Shown here in pieces: positions 47,203 through 56,849 of a stretch of DNA of 64,000 nt. The position numbers and the translations under genes are program-made. Position 1 is the first letter of the stretch. Each line of letters begins with the position of its first letter. The notes below the pieces were generated by a model. It was not told the origin of the DNA and ran no database searches. It saw nothing but the letters and a program-made list of their open reading frames with translations. The DNA is from CAVQXR01 sp046330455 (lineage in GTDB: Bacteria; Actinomycetota; Thermoleophilia; Gaiellales; Gaiellaceae), in contig JAXLSU010000003.1 of the NCBI GenBank assembly GCA_046330455.1, positions 124,001 to 188,000 on the forward strand. Reading direction: 5' to 3'.

Positions 47203-48930
47203 TTGGCGGACGCATTCACGCTCGAGATCGTCAAGGACAAGCTCGCCGCGGCCGCGGACGAGATGGGGGTCGTCCTCGCCCGCACGAGCATGAGCCCGAT
47301 CGTCTACGAGGTGCTCGACTTCGCCTGCGGGCTGACGGACGAGCGCGGCCAGGTGATCGCGCAGGCGAACGGGCTGACGCTCTTCACCGGGACGTTCGGC
47401 CCGCAGGTACGAAGCGTGATCGAGAAGTTCGGGCTCGTCGGGATGCGGCCGGGCGACGTGTTTGCCACGAACGTCCCGTACGACGGCGGCACGCACACCT
47501 GCGACGTCTGCCTCGTCAAGCCCGTGTTCGCGGGTGAGGCCGTCGTCGCGTTCTCGGTGTCGGTCACGCACTGGATCGAGATCGGCGGCAAGGTGCCCGG
47601 GAGCATCGGGCCGGACGCGACCGAGATCTTCCAGGAGGGCCTCCAGCTCCCGTGCGTGCGCGTGTACGAGGCGGGCTCCCTCGCCCAGACGGTCGTCGAT
47701 CTCGTCCGGGCGAACGTCCGGCTGCCCGAGCTCGCGATTGGTGACCTGAACGCGGGCGTCGCCGCCGTCACGATCGGGGAGACCCGGGTGCGGGAGGCGT
47801 GCAGCCGGTACGGGCTCGGCGCGGTGCAGGAGGCCTTCGAGGCGACGCTCGACCACGGCGAGCGCATCGCGCGGGCCGAGCTCGCGCGGATTCCGAACGG
47901 CGTCTACCGGGCGGAGGATGCGATCGACGGCGACGGCCTCACCGAGGACGACATCCCGATCGAGGTCACCGTGACCGTCTCCGACGAGGAGCTCTCGATC
48001 GACTTCACGGGGTGTGCGCAGGCCGCGCGCGGCCCGATCAACTGCACGACCGGAGCGCTCCACTCGGCGTGCAAGACGGTGATCCGCGCGATCACGAGCC
48101 CGGAGGCCCGCAGCAACGACGGCTTCTTCCGGCCGGTCACGATCGTGATCCCACCGGGCACGGTGTTCTCGGCCGAGTCGCCGTCACCCACCGGCTGGTA
48201 CTACGAGGGCGCGGCCTTCGCGAGCGAGCTGGTCTGGAAGGCTCTCGCTCCGGCCGTCCCGGGACGGCTCGGTGCCGGCAGCTACACGAGCCTCTCGGTC
48301 TCCTACATCGTCGGAACGGACACGCGGGACGGCACGCTGTTCGTCCACGCGGAGCCGAACGTCGGCGGGTGGGGTGCGGATCACGACGGCGACGGCGAGA
48401 GCGCGCTGATCGCGACCACCGACGGGGACACGTACAACTACCCGGTCGAGGTCGTCGAGACGCGGTTCCCCGTGCTCGTCGAGCGCTACGCGCTGAACAC
48501 GGACGGGGGCGGCGGTGCCGGCACCAACCGGGGAGGATTCGGCATCGTCCGCGAGTACCAGGTCCTCGAGGAGGCCGCAGCGGCGTCCGGGTACGGGAGC
48601 ATGGGCGGCTGGCGCCGACGCCCCTGGGGCCTTGCGGGCGGACGGCCCGGGACGCACAACTTCCTCGAGTACCGGCGCGCCGGGAAGCTGAGACTGCGCA
48701 CGGGACGCGTCGCGCATGTCCCCCTCGAGGCCGGCGATCTGGTGACGGTTTTCACGGGCGCCGGCGGCGGGTACGGCGATCCGCTCGAGCGCGACCCCGA
48801 GCGGGTGCTCGCCGACGTGCTCGACGGCTACCTCTCGCCTCCGCAGGCACTCGCCGACTACGGCGTCGTGATCGGGCCCGACCTCCGCCTCGACCTCGAG
48901 GCGACCCGGAGGGAGCGGAGCGGGCGGTGA
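47203..48930 (+). CDS. hyuB: Hydantoinase B / oxoprolinase-type subunit
   Basis: Beta-type subunit of the ATP-dependent hydantoinase/oxoprolinase/acetone-carboxylase superfamily, 575 residues. Start block FTLEIVKDKLAAAADEMGVVLARTSMSPIVYEVLDFACGL (in pieces, residues 5-45), FATNVPYDGGTHTCDV near 88, FTGCAQAARGPINCTTGAL near 265, and GTNRGGFGIVREYQVLE near 445. TTG 47203 is chosen from the TAGACT -10 and the family N-terminus; the frame upstream overlaps lipA. GTGA overlap with hyuA. The exact substrate (a cyclic amide or ketone) is unknown. Confidence 0.88.
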   Translation: MADAFTLEIVKDKLAAAADEMGVVLARTSMSPIVYEVLDFACGLTDERGQVIAQANGLTLFTGTFGPQVRSVIEKFGLVGMRPGDVFATNVPYDGGTHTCDVCLVKPVFAGEAVVAFSVSVTHWIEIGGKVPGSIGPDATEIFQEGLQLPCVRVYEAGSLAQTVVDLVRANVRLPELAIGDLNAGVAAVTIGETRVREACSRYGLGAVQEAFEATLDHGERIARAELARIPNGVYRAEDAIDGDGLTEDDIPIEVTVTVSDEELSIDFTGCAQAARGPINCTTGALHSACKTVIRAITSPEARSNDGFFRPVTIVIPPGTVFSAESPSPTGWYYEGAAFASELVWKALAPAVPGRLGAGSYTSLSVSYIVGTDTRDGTLFVHAEPNVGGWGADHDGDGESALIATTDGDTYNYPVEVVETRFPVLVERYALNTDGGGGAGTNRGGFGIVREYQVLEEAAAASGYGSMGGWRRRPWGLAGGRPGTHNFLEYRRAGKLRLRTGRVAHVPLEAGDLVTVFTGAGGGYGDPLERDPERVLADVLDGYLSPPQALADYGVVIGPDLRLDLEATRRERSGR

Positions 48931-50954
48931 GCAGGCGGATCGCGACCGACATCGGCGGGACGTTCACCGACCTCGTCGGCGTCGACGAGGAGAGCGGCGA
49001 GCTGACCGTCGTCAAGCGCCTGACGACGCCTCCGGCATTTGCCCGCGGGGTTCTCGACGCGCTCGGTGACGCCCCGCTCGACGACGTCTCGGCCTTCGTC
49101 CACGGGACGACGGTCGTGATCAACGCGATCACCGAGCGAACGGGCGTGCTGACGGGGCTCGTGACCACGGCGGGCTTCCGCGACGTGCTCGAGATCGCGC
49201 GCGGCAATCGCCCCGACATGTACAACCTGCGCTCGCGCAAGCCGGTGCCGTTCGTGCGGCGCCGCCACCGTTTCGAGGTGCGCGAGCGGGTCGACCGCGC
49301 TGGTGAGGTCCTGCGACCCCTCGAGCTTGCAGACCTCGACGGGATTGTCGAGGCCTGCCGGCGAGAGGGACTCGAAGCGCTCGCCGTGTGTTTCCTCCAC
49401 TCCTATGCGCGCCCCGACCACGAACGCCTCTGCCGCCGGCATCTGGAGGAGCGTCTGCCCGGAGTTCCGATCACGATCTCGTCGGACCTGACGCGCGAGT
49501 GGCGCGAGTACGAGCGAAGCAGCACCGCCGTGCTCAATGCCTACGTCCAGCCCGGCACGAGCGCGTACCTGCGGGATCTGTCCGGCGCGCTCCTGGACAG
49601 GGGCCTTCGCGGCGACATCCACCTCATGCAGTCGAACGGGGGAACGGCGACCCTCGAGGCGGCGTCGGTCCGGCCGATCAGCCTGATCGAGTCGGGCCCG
49701 GCCGCGGGAATCATCGGCGCGGCCGCCGTGGCGTCCGAGGCCGGGAGGCCCGAGGCGATCTACCTCGACATCGGCGGGACGACCGCCAAGTGCAGCCTGA
49801 TCGAGGGCGGTGTACCGAAGACGACGACGCAGTACCGGCTCGAATGGCGACCGGACTTCGCGGGCTACCCGGTGCTCGTTCCCGTCATCGACGTCGTGGA
49901 GATCGGGGCGGGCGGCGGGAGCATCGCCTGGATCGACGACGGGGGTGCCCTGCGGGTCGGCCCTCGCAGCGCCGGCGCCGACCCCGGGCCGGCCTGTTAC
50001 GGCAGGGGCGGCACCGAGCTCACGGTCACCGACGCGAAGCTGCTCGCGGGAGTGCTCAACCCGGAGTACCTGCTCGGTGGAGAGCTCCGCGTGTTCCCCG
50101 AGCTCGCGCGGGAAGCCGCGGCGCGATTCGCCGAGGCGACGGGGGCGTCCGTGGCGGAGGTCGCGAACGGGATCATCCGGCTCGTGAACGCGAACATGAT
50201 CAACGCCCTGAAGCTCGTCTCCGTTCGACGTGGATACGACCCCCGCGACTTCGTTCTCGTGGCCGGGGGCGGCGGTGGAGCGATGCACGCGGCGGCGCTC
50301 GCGTCGGAGCTCGGCGCCGCCCAGGTGCTCGTGCCGCGAAACTGCGGCGTCTTCAGCGCGTGGGGAATGCTGATGACCGACCCGCGGCTCGACCTCGGCC
50401 GCACGAGGATCGTGTCCCTCGCCGAGCTGGGAGACGCAGAGCTCGAGGCCGTCTTCGCGGAGCTCGAGCAGGAGGCGGAGCGGCGCCTCGCCCCGAACGG
50501 GGACCGGGTGACGGCGCTCGAGCACGTTCGCTCGGCCGACATGCGCTACCGGGGCCAGGAGCATGCCGTGCGGGTGCCGGTACCGCCCGGGGCCGGGATC
50601 GAGGAGGTCGAGGCGCGATTCCACACCGAGCACGAGCGCGCGTACACGTTCCAACTTCCGGGCGCCCCGTGCGAGCTCGTGACCTTCCACCTCGCCACGT
50701 ACCTGCGCCTGCCGCGTCCCGCCTTCGCGGCTGCGCGAGACCGAGGAGCAGCGCGACCCAAGGGCCGGCGGGTCGTCGACTTCGACGTCGACGGAGTGCA
50801 CGAGGCGCCGGTCTTCGAGCGCGACGAGCTCCCGCCCGGATTCACGACCGAGGGGCCGGCGATCGTCGAGGAGCCGTCCTCGACGGCGCTCGTCCACCCG
50901 CGTCAGACGCTCGAGGTCGACACCGCTGGAAACCTCGTCATCCATGTCCGTTAG
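48927..50954 (+). CDS. hyuA: Hydantoinase A / oxoprolinase-type ATPase subunit
   Basis: Alpha-type, ATP-using partner of HyuB, 675 residues. Acetate/sugar-kinase-like phosphate loops: ATDIGGTFTDLVGVDEESG at the N-terminus and AIYLDIGGTTAKCSLIEGG near 275; also AFVHGTTVVINAITERTG near 60, RRGYDPRDFVLVAGGGGGAMHAAAL near 440, and RSADMRYRGQEHAVRVPVP near 530. GTG 48927 overlaps the hyuB stop. The pair would make an ATP-dependent ring-opening or carboxylating enzyme. Confidence 0.92.
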   Translation: MSRRIATDIGGTFTDLVGVDEESGELTVVKRLTTPPAFARGVLDALGDAPLDDVSAFVHGTTVVINAITERTGVLTGLVTTAGFRDVLEIARGNRPDMYNLRSRKPVPFVRRRHRFEVRERVDRAGEVLRPLELADLDGIVEACRREGLEALAVCFLHSYARPDHERLCRRHLEERLPGVPITISSDLTREWREYERSSTAVLNAYVQPGTSAYLRDLSGALLDRGLRGDIHLMQSNGGTATLEAASVRPISLIESGPAAGIIGAAAVASEAGRPEAIYLDIGGTTAKCSLIEGGVPKTTTQYRLEWRPDFAGYPVLVPVIDVVEIGAGGGSIAWIDDGGALRVGPRSAGADPGPACYGRGGTELTVTDAKLLAGVLNPEYLLGGELRVFPELAREAAARFAEATGASVAEVANGIIRLVNANMINALKLVSVRRGYDPRDFVLVAGGGGGAMHAAALASELGAAQVLVPRNCGVFSAWGMLMTDPRLDLGRTRIVSLAELGDAELEAVFAELEQEAERRLAPNGDRVTALEHVRSADMRYRGQEHAVRVPVPPGAGIEEVEARFHTEHERAYTFQLPGAPCELVTFHLATYLRLPRPAFAAARDRGAARPKGRRVVDFDVDGVHEAPVFERDELPPGFTTEGPAIVEEPSSTALVHPRQTLEVDTAGNLVIHVR

Positions 50955-50964
50955 CAGGGGGCAC

Positions 50965-51960
50965 ATGACCAACGGCGCGCCACCGATCGGCCTCGTCCTC
51001 GGCAGCCACATGCCGCCGGAGCGGATCCCCGCCGCCGCCCGGCTCGCGGAGGAGCTCGGCTTCGCGGAGCTGTGGTTCTCGGAGGACTGCTTCTTCGGCG
51101 GCGCCATGTCGGGTGTCACGGCCGCGCTCGCTGCGACGGCACGGCTCCCGGTCGGGGTCGGGATCGCGTCGGCGGTCACCCGGCACCCTGCGCTCCATGC
51201 GATGGAGCTCGCGACGATGTCGCGCCTGTACCCCGGGCGGGTGTGGGCCGGGGTCGGGCTCGGCGTTCCCGCCTGGCTCGATCAGATGGGGCTCCGACCC
51301 GCCTCGCCGCTCGGGGCGCTGCGGGAGTGCGTCGTCGCGCTCCGCCGCCTGCTCGACGGCGAGACGGTCACCGAGACGGGAAGGACGTTCACGTTCGACG
51401 GGGTCGAGCTGACCCACACGCCGGGCGAGCGCGTGCCCATCTATCTGGGGGTCGTGAACGAGAAGGGCCTGCGCCTGTCCGGGGGGCTCGCCGACGGGAC
51501 GGTGCTGTCCGCCGTCGCGGGCACGGACTACGTGCGCTGGGCGCGCGGGGTGGTCACGGAGGCGGCCCTCGCCGCCGGGCGAGACCCGGCCGCGCACAGG
51601 ATCGTCACGTATGCGCTCTGCTCGGTCGCTGCCGACGGCCGCCGGGCGCGCGATGCGGTGCGAGACCTCGTCGCGTTCTACCTCCACGCGATGCCCGACA
51701 ACGCGCTCTCGCAGATCTACGGGATCGACGCCGAGCTGCAGGAGCTCGTCTCGCGCTGCGACGCGGCCGAGCTCGCACGCGAGCTGCCCGAGCACTGGAT
51801 CGACGACCTCGCGGTTGCCGGCGACCCGGAGGAGTGCGCCGACCGGCTACGCGCCCTGCTCGCAGCAGGCTCGGACTCGGTCGGACTCTGGCTGTTTCCG
51901 CTCGAGCAGGCGGACGGCGTGGCGAGGCTGCTCGCAACCGAGGTGTTCCCGAGACTCTGA
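50965..51960 (+). CDS. LLM-class flavin/F420-dependent oxidoreductase
   Basis: TIM-barrel oxidoreductase of the luciferase-like family, 331 residues. Visible: RLAEELGFAELWFSEDCFFGGAMSG near residue 30, PVGVGIASAVTRHPALHAMELATMSRLYPGRVWAGVGLG (in pieces, about 65-105), IYLGVVNEKGLRLSGGLADG near 165. Cofactor F420 or FMN cannot be decided; in actinobacteria F420 is common. ATG 50965 is favoured by AGCAGGGGG just upstream; ATG 50944, which overlaps the hyuA stop, is the alternative. Fourth-to-last gene of the hyu unit and probably acts in the same pathway. Confidence 0.86.
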   Translation: MTNGAPPIGLVLGSHMPPERIPAAARLAEELGFAELWFSEDCFFGGAMSGVTAALAATARLPVGVGIASAVTRHPALHAMELATMSRLYPGRVWAGVGLGVPAWLDQMGLRPASPLGALRECVVALRRLLDGETVTETGRTFTFDGVELTHTPGERVPIYLGVVNEKGLRLSGGLADGTVLSAVAGTDYVRWARGVVTEAALAAGRDPAAHRIVTYALCSVAADGRRARDAVRDLVAFYLHAMPDNALSQIYGIDAELQELVSRCDAAELARELPEHWIDDLAVAGDPEECADRLRALLAAGSDSVGLWLFPLEQADGVARLLATEVFPRL

Positions 51961-51971
51961 GAGGAGCGGAG

Positions 51972-52286
51972 ATGGCCGAGCGAGTGTTCTTTCTCAACAC
52001 GCTGAAGGAGGGCGTCGATCCGCTCGCGTACGAGGACTGGATCCGCCGGGTGGACTATCCGATCGCCCGCCGTCAGCCGGCGATCGTGCGCTACGAGGTC
52101 ACGAGGATCGACGGCCGTCTGAACAGCGACGAGCCGTCGCCGTGCCGGTACCTCGAGGTAATCGACGTCACGTCGCTCGAGGAGTACCGGCAGGGCCTCG
52201 ACGGGAATGCCGAGCTCGAGGCGTTGCTCACCGAGTGGGCGGAGTACGTCGCCGAGTCGACGATCCTCTACGGCCCGATCGTCTAG
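51972..52286 (+). CDS. REDY/HapK-like small alpha+beta protein
   Basis: A 104-residue protein starting AERVFFLNTLKEGVDPLAYEDWIRRVDYPIARRQPAIVRYEVTRI (in pieces). The pattern of a strand, a 'PGVDPxAYExWxRxxDYPxxR' helix and two further strands resembles the REDY-like/HapK family of ferredoxin-like dimeric barrels. HapK-type proteins occur in prodigiosin biosynthesis and many unrelated operons. ATG 51972 with ribosome binding site GAGGAGCGGAG. Its TAG stop shares CTAG with the converging lipB stop. Confidence 0.7.
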   Translation: MAERVFFLNTLKEGVDPLAYEDWIRRVDYPIARRQPAIVRYEVTRIDGRLNSDEPSPCRYLEVIDVTSLEEYRQGLDGNAELEALLTEWAEYVAESTILYGPIV

Positions 52287-53008
52287 CGCGTCGGCGCGGG
52301 CTCGCCCATCGCGACGTGGCGCGGCTGGGGCCAGAGCCCCGCGTCACCGTCTGCCGGCAGCTCCTCGAGCGCGAGGGCGAACACCTCGGCGAGCGCGGCC
52401 GCGGCAGCCGGCCTGACCTCGTCGACTGCGACGGGCCGGCCAAGCTCGCGGGCCATCGTCGTGAAGGCGGCATCCTCGAGCCCGCAGGCGGTGATCCACT
52501 CGGTGAACGGGGCCGGGTCGAGGTCGACGTTGAGCGCGTAGCCGTGCGTCGAGATCCAGCGGGCGAGGTGCACGCCGAGCGAGGCGAGCTTACGATCGGG
52601 CTCCCGCAGCCAGACCCCTGTCAGGCCGTCGATCCGCTCGGCCCGCAGGCCGAAGGGCTCGACCGCGCGGATCACGGCCTCCTCGAGGTCGCGGCAGTAC
52701 CGGCGCACGTCCTTGCCGTGGCGCTTCAGGTCGAGGATCGGGTAGCAGACGAGCTGGCCCGGAGCGTGGTAGGTCGAGCGGCCGCCCCTGTTCGTCTCGA
52801 CGATCTCGACCTCCGCCCCGTCCGGAACGTGGAGCTCGCGGGTCTCCGAGCGGCGCCCGAGCGTCACCGTCGGTGGATGCTCGAGCAGGACGACCGTGTC
52901 GGGGATCGCGCCCTGGGAGACGGCGGCGGCGAGCGAGCGCTGCAGCTCGAGGGTCTGCCGGTACGGTGTGACGCCGAGGTTCAGGAGGTAGGCGGGGCTG
53001 GTCGCCAC
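52283..53008 (-). CDS. lipB: Octanoyl-[acyl-carrier-protein]:protein octanoyltransferase
   Basis: Transfers octanoate from ACP to lipoyl domains, step one of lipoate assembly; LipA completes it. 241 residues. Signatures: GGRSTYHAPGQLVCYPILDL near residue 65, the catalytic Lys in DRKLASLGVHLARWISTHG near 130, and the catalytic Cys in ITACGLEDAAF near 165. GTG 53008 with a TAGGGT -10 six bases upstream (leaderless); it can also be read from the upstream E2 gene, 29 bases away. Placement beside a lipoylated dehydrogenase is a sensible functional pairing. Confidence 0.94.
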   Translation of the reverse strand: MATSPAYLLNLGVTPYRQTLELQRSLAAAVSQGAIPDTVVLLEHPPTVTLGRRSETRELHVPDGAEVEIVETNRGGRSTYHAPGQLVCYPILDLKRHGKDVRRYCRDLEEAVIRAVEPFGLRAERIDGLTGVWLREPDRKLASLGVHLARWISTHGYALNVDLDPAPFTEWITACGLEDAAFTTMARELGRPVAVDEVRPAAAAALAEVFALALEELPADGDAGLWPQPRHVAMGEPAPTR

Positions 53009-53014
53009 GCGCTC

Positions 53015-53020
53015 ACCCTA
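53015..53020 (-). promoter_or_regulatory. -10 element for leaderless lipB transcript
   Basis: Minus-strand TAGGGT, six bases before GTG 53008. Confidence 0.45.
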
Positions 53021-53037
53021 CCTCGCGCCGTGCCCGC

Positions 53038-54438
<1,401 letters not shown>

Positions 54439-54461
54439 CTCGATCGCCCTCCTCTGAGCTT

Positions 54462-55436
54462 CTAGTACGCGGCGAGGGCCCGTAGTCCCTCCACCACGTC
54501 GTCGACCTGCGGGATGAAGCGCAGCTCGAGCGGTGGGGAGAAGGGTACCGGCGTGTCGGGGGCCGTGAGGCGCCGGACCGGCGCGTCGAGATGCTCGAAC
54601 GCCTGCTCGGCGACGGTGGCAGCCACCTCGGCACCGAACCCTCCGGTGTGGGTGTCCTCGTGAAGGACGAGAAGCCTCGACGTCTTCCGCACCGAGGCGA
54701 GCACGGCCTCGCGATCCCAGGGCACGAGCGATCGCAGGTCGACGATCTCGACGGATACGCCCTCGCCCGTGAGCTGCTCCGCCGCCTCCCGGGCCGTGTG
54801 CACCATGGCTCCCCAGGTGACGACCGTGACGCCGTCACCCTCACGCTCGATCCGGGCAGGCCCGATCGGGATCGTGTAGCGGCCCTCCTGCACCTCGCCC
54901 TTGACCCGGCGGTAGAGGTGCTTGTGCTCGAAGAAGAGGACGGGGTTCGGGTCGGCGATCGCGCTCGCGAGCAGCCCCTTCGCATCCGCCGGCGTCGAGG
55001 GGCAGACGACCTTGAGGCCGGGAATGTGGGCGAAGCTCGACTCGGGGTTCTGGGAGTGGAACGGCCCTCCGGAGAAGCCGCCGCCCGACGGGAGCCTGAC
55101 CACGATCGGAACGGGCGTCCCGGCCCGGTAGTGCTGCTTCGCCGCGACCGTGACGAGCTGGTCCCAGCCGCAGGAGACGAAGTCGGCGAACTGCATCTCC
55201 GCGACCGGGCGGAGCCCGACGAGCGCGGAGCCGGTGCAGGCGCCCAGGATCGCGGTCTCGGAGAGCGGCGCGTCGATCACGCGCCACTCTCCGAACTCCT
55301 CGCTGAAGCCCGCGGTGACCTTGAACGCTCCGCCGAAGGCCCCGATGTCCTGGCCGATCAGGAAGACGCGCGGGTCGTGGCGCAGCTCCTCTCTCAGCCC
55401 GTCGGAGATCGCCTGGAGGTAGGTCGCTGTGGCCAT
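54462..55436 (-). CDS. 2-oxoacid dehydrogenase E1 component, beta subunit
   Basis: TPP-dependent E1 beta chain, 324 residues. Conserved: FLIGQDIGAFGGAFKVTAGFSEEFG near residue 25, DAPLSETAILGACTGSALVGLRPVAEMQFADF near 58-85, LPSGGGFSGGPFHSQNPE near 120, and VEIVDLRSLVPWDREAVLASVRKTSRLLVLHEDT near 220-250. With E1alpha it makes the alpha2beta2 decarboxylase typical of branched-chain and acetoin-type complexes. Three bases separate it from E1alpha. Confidence 0.93.
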   Translation of the reverse strand: MATATYLQAISDGLREELRHDPRVFLIGQDIGAFGGAFKVTAGFSEEFGEWRVIDAPLSETAILGACTGSALVGLRPVAEMQFADFVSCGWDQLVTVAAKQHYRAGTPVPIVVRLPSGGGFSGGPFHSQNPESSFAHIPGLKVVCPSTPADAKGLLASAIADPNPVLFFEHKHLYRRVKGEVQEGRYTIPIGPARIEREGDGVTVVTWGAMVHTAREAAEQLTGEGVSVEIVDLRSLVPWDREAVLASVRKTSRLLVLHEDTHTGGFGAEVAATVAEQAFEHLDAPVRRLTAPDTPVPFSPPLELRFIPQVDDVVEGLRALAAY

Positions 55437-55439
55437 GCG

Positions 55440-56486
55440 CTAGACGAAGTGGGGGGAGTCGAGCTCCTCGGGCTCGGCGAAGACGCCCTGCTCCAGCGTG
55501 GCAGGGTCGGGCCACGGGCTGGCCTCGGCGCGCTCCACCGCCTCCTGAAGGAGACGCTTCACTCCGGACGAGATGCGGTCTTCCTCCTCCTCCGAGAGAT
55601 CTGCATGCTCCTCGAGCCAGGTCCTGAACCGTGCGATCGGGTCGCGGGCCTCCCACTCGTCGAGCGCCTCCCGGTCGACGTAGGCGGCGTCGTCGTGGAC
55701 GGCGTGACCCTCCATGCGCATCGTCATGCTCTCGATCAGCGTCGGGCCACCGCCCGCCCGCGCCCTTTCGATCGCGCTCCGCGCCTCCCGGTACACGGCG
55801 AGGACGTCCGTGCCGTCGACGACGACGCCGTCGAACCCGTACGCGCCGGCGCGGTCGGCAAGGGTCTCGCACGCGTACTCGAGCGCGTTCGGTGTCGAAT
55901 AGGCCCACTGGTTGTTGTCGCAGATGAAGACGACCGGCAGCCTGCGCACGCCCGCGAGGTTCATGCCCTCGTGGGTGTCGCCCCGGGCCGCGGCGCCGTT
56001 TCCGAACCAGGCGACCGCCACCCGCGGCTCGCTGCGAATCCGGAAGGCGAGCGCGCAGCCGACGGCGACGGGGAGGAGCGCCGGGAGGTGGCTGACCATC
56101 TCGATCAGGCCCAGGCTCGCATCGCCGAGGTGGATGTTCCCGTCGCGACCGTGGCTCGGGCCGTCGGCTCGCCCGAGGTAGTTGGCGAGGATCCTCCAGG
56201 GCTCCGTGCCGCGGGTGACGTGGACGCCGAGGTTGCGGTGCAGGGGCGTTCCGACGTCGTGCGGGCCCATCGCAGTCGCGACGGCCACGGAGGCGCCCTC
56301 GTTGCCACGGCCCGTGTAGAAGCTCCCCGGGATCTTCCCCTGGCGATACAGGATGTGCCCGCGCTCCTCGAGACCGCGGGTGATCAGGAGGTTCCGATAG
56401 ATCCCGAGGAGGTCCTCGCGGTCGAGGCCTGCCTCCCTGATCTCGTGGAGCGAGCCCACCGGCTCCGCTTCGCGAACGATCGCCAT
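55440..56486 (-). CDS. 2-oxoacid dehydrogenase E1 component, alpha subunit
   Basis: TPP-binding E1 alpha chain, 348 residues. LYRQGKIPGSFYTGRGNEGASVA near residue 45, SHGRDGNIHLG near 110, and the TPP/Mg motif FGNGAAARGDTHEGMNLAG ... CDNNQWAYSTP near 160-200. The usual GDG (or GEG in branched-chain enzymes) is GNG here. The phosphorylation-loop-like RMEGHAVHDDAAYVD is present. Overall closest in style to branched-chain 2-oxoacid dehydrogenases. ATG 56486 has AAGGAGG four bases upstream and a TACATT -10 further up. First gene of the E1alpha-E1beta-E2-lipB operon. Confidence 0.93.
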   Translation of the reverse strand: MAIVREAEPVGSLHEIREAGLDREDLLGIYRNLLITRGLEERGHILYRQGKIPGSFYTGRGNEGASVAVATAMGPHDVGTPLHRNLGVHVTRGTEPWRILANYLGRADGPSHGRDGNIHLGDASLGLIEMVSHLPALLPVAVGCALAFRIRSEPRVAVAWFGNGAAARGDTHEGMNLAGVRRLPVVFICDNNQWAYSTPNALEYACETLADRAGAYGFDGVVVDGTDVLAVYREARSAIERARAGGGPTLIESMTMRMEGHAVHDDAAYVDREALDEWEARDPIARFRTWLEEHADLSEEEEDRISSGVKRLLQEAVERAEASPWPDPATLEQGVFAEPEELDSPHFV

Positions 56487-56520
56487 GAGACCTCCTTCGG
56501 ACTCAATGTAGCTCGCGGGG

Positions 56521-56526
56521 TACAGT
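56521..56526 (+). promoter_or_regulatory. -10 element for leaderless zinc-ribbon gene
   Basis: TACAGT, seven bases, GTG 56534. It argues against the in-frame GTG at 56525, whose first base falls inside the hexamer. Confidence 0.5.
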
Positions 56527-56533
56527 GCGGGAC

Positions 56534-56815
56534 GTGGGCAAGGCTTCCGACTGGCTGCGTGAGGAGCGCCGGCGAACGCTCGGTGACTGGGTCGCCGTGT
56601 GCCCGGCGTGCGGGCACGGGCAGCGGTACTTCGCAGATACGGAGGCAGAGGTCGAGCCGCGCTGCCCCGCCTGCGACACAGCCCTTCTGACGCGCTGTCC
56701 TTCCTGCGAGGAGCGGATCGCGTCGATGTTTGCGGTCGCCTGCGAGGAGTGCGGCGCCGAGCTTCGCGCGCCGACGGGCTTCGGGGTGCCGATCCGCCGC
56801 GCGCGGCACCGCTGA
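56534..56815 (+). CDS. Small double zinc-ribbon protein
   Basis: A 93-residue protein with four CxxC knuckles (CPACG, CPACD, CPSCE, CEECG), enough for two zinc ribbons, flanked by a basic N-terminus (LREERRRTL) and a basic C-terminus (PIRRARHR). Such proteins often bind RNA polymerase, DNA or a partner, but nothing specific is recognised here. Divergent from the E1alpha gene; 34 bases before the end of the RTX remnant, convergent with it. Confidence 0.75.
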   Translation: MGKASDWLREERRRTLGDWVAVCPACGHGQRYFADTEAEVEPRCPACDTALLTRCPSCEERIASMFAVACEECGAELRAPTGFGVPIRRARHR

Positions 56816-56849
56816 GGGCCCTCGCAGCGGCCCGCCGGGCCGGGGGCAG

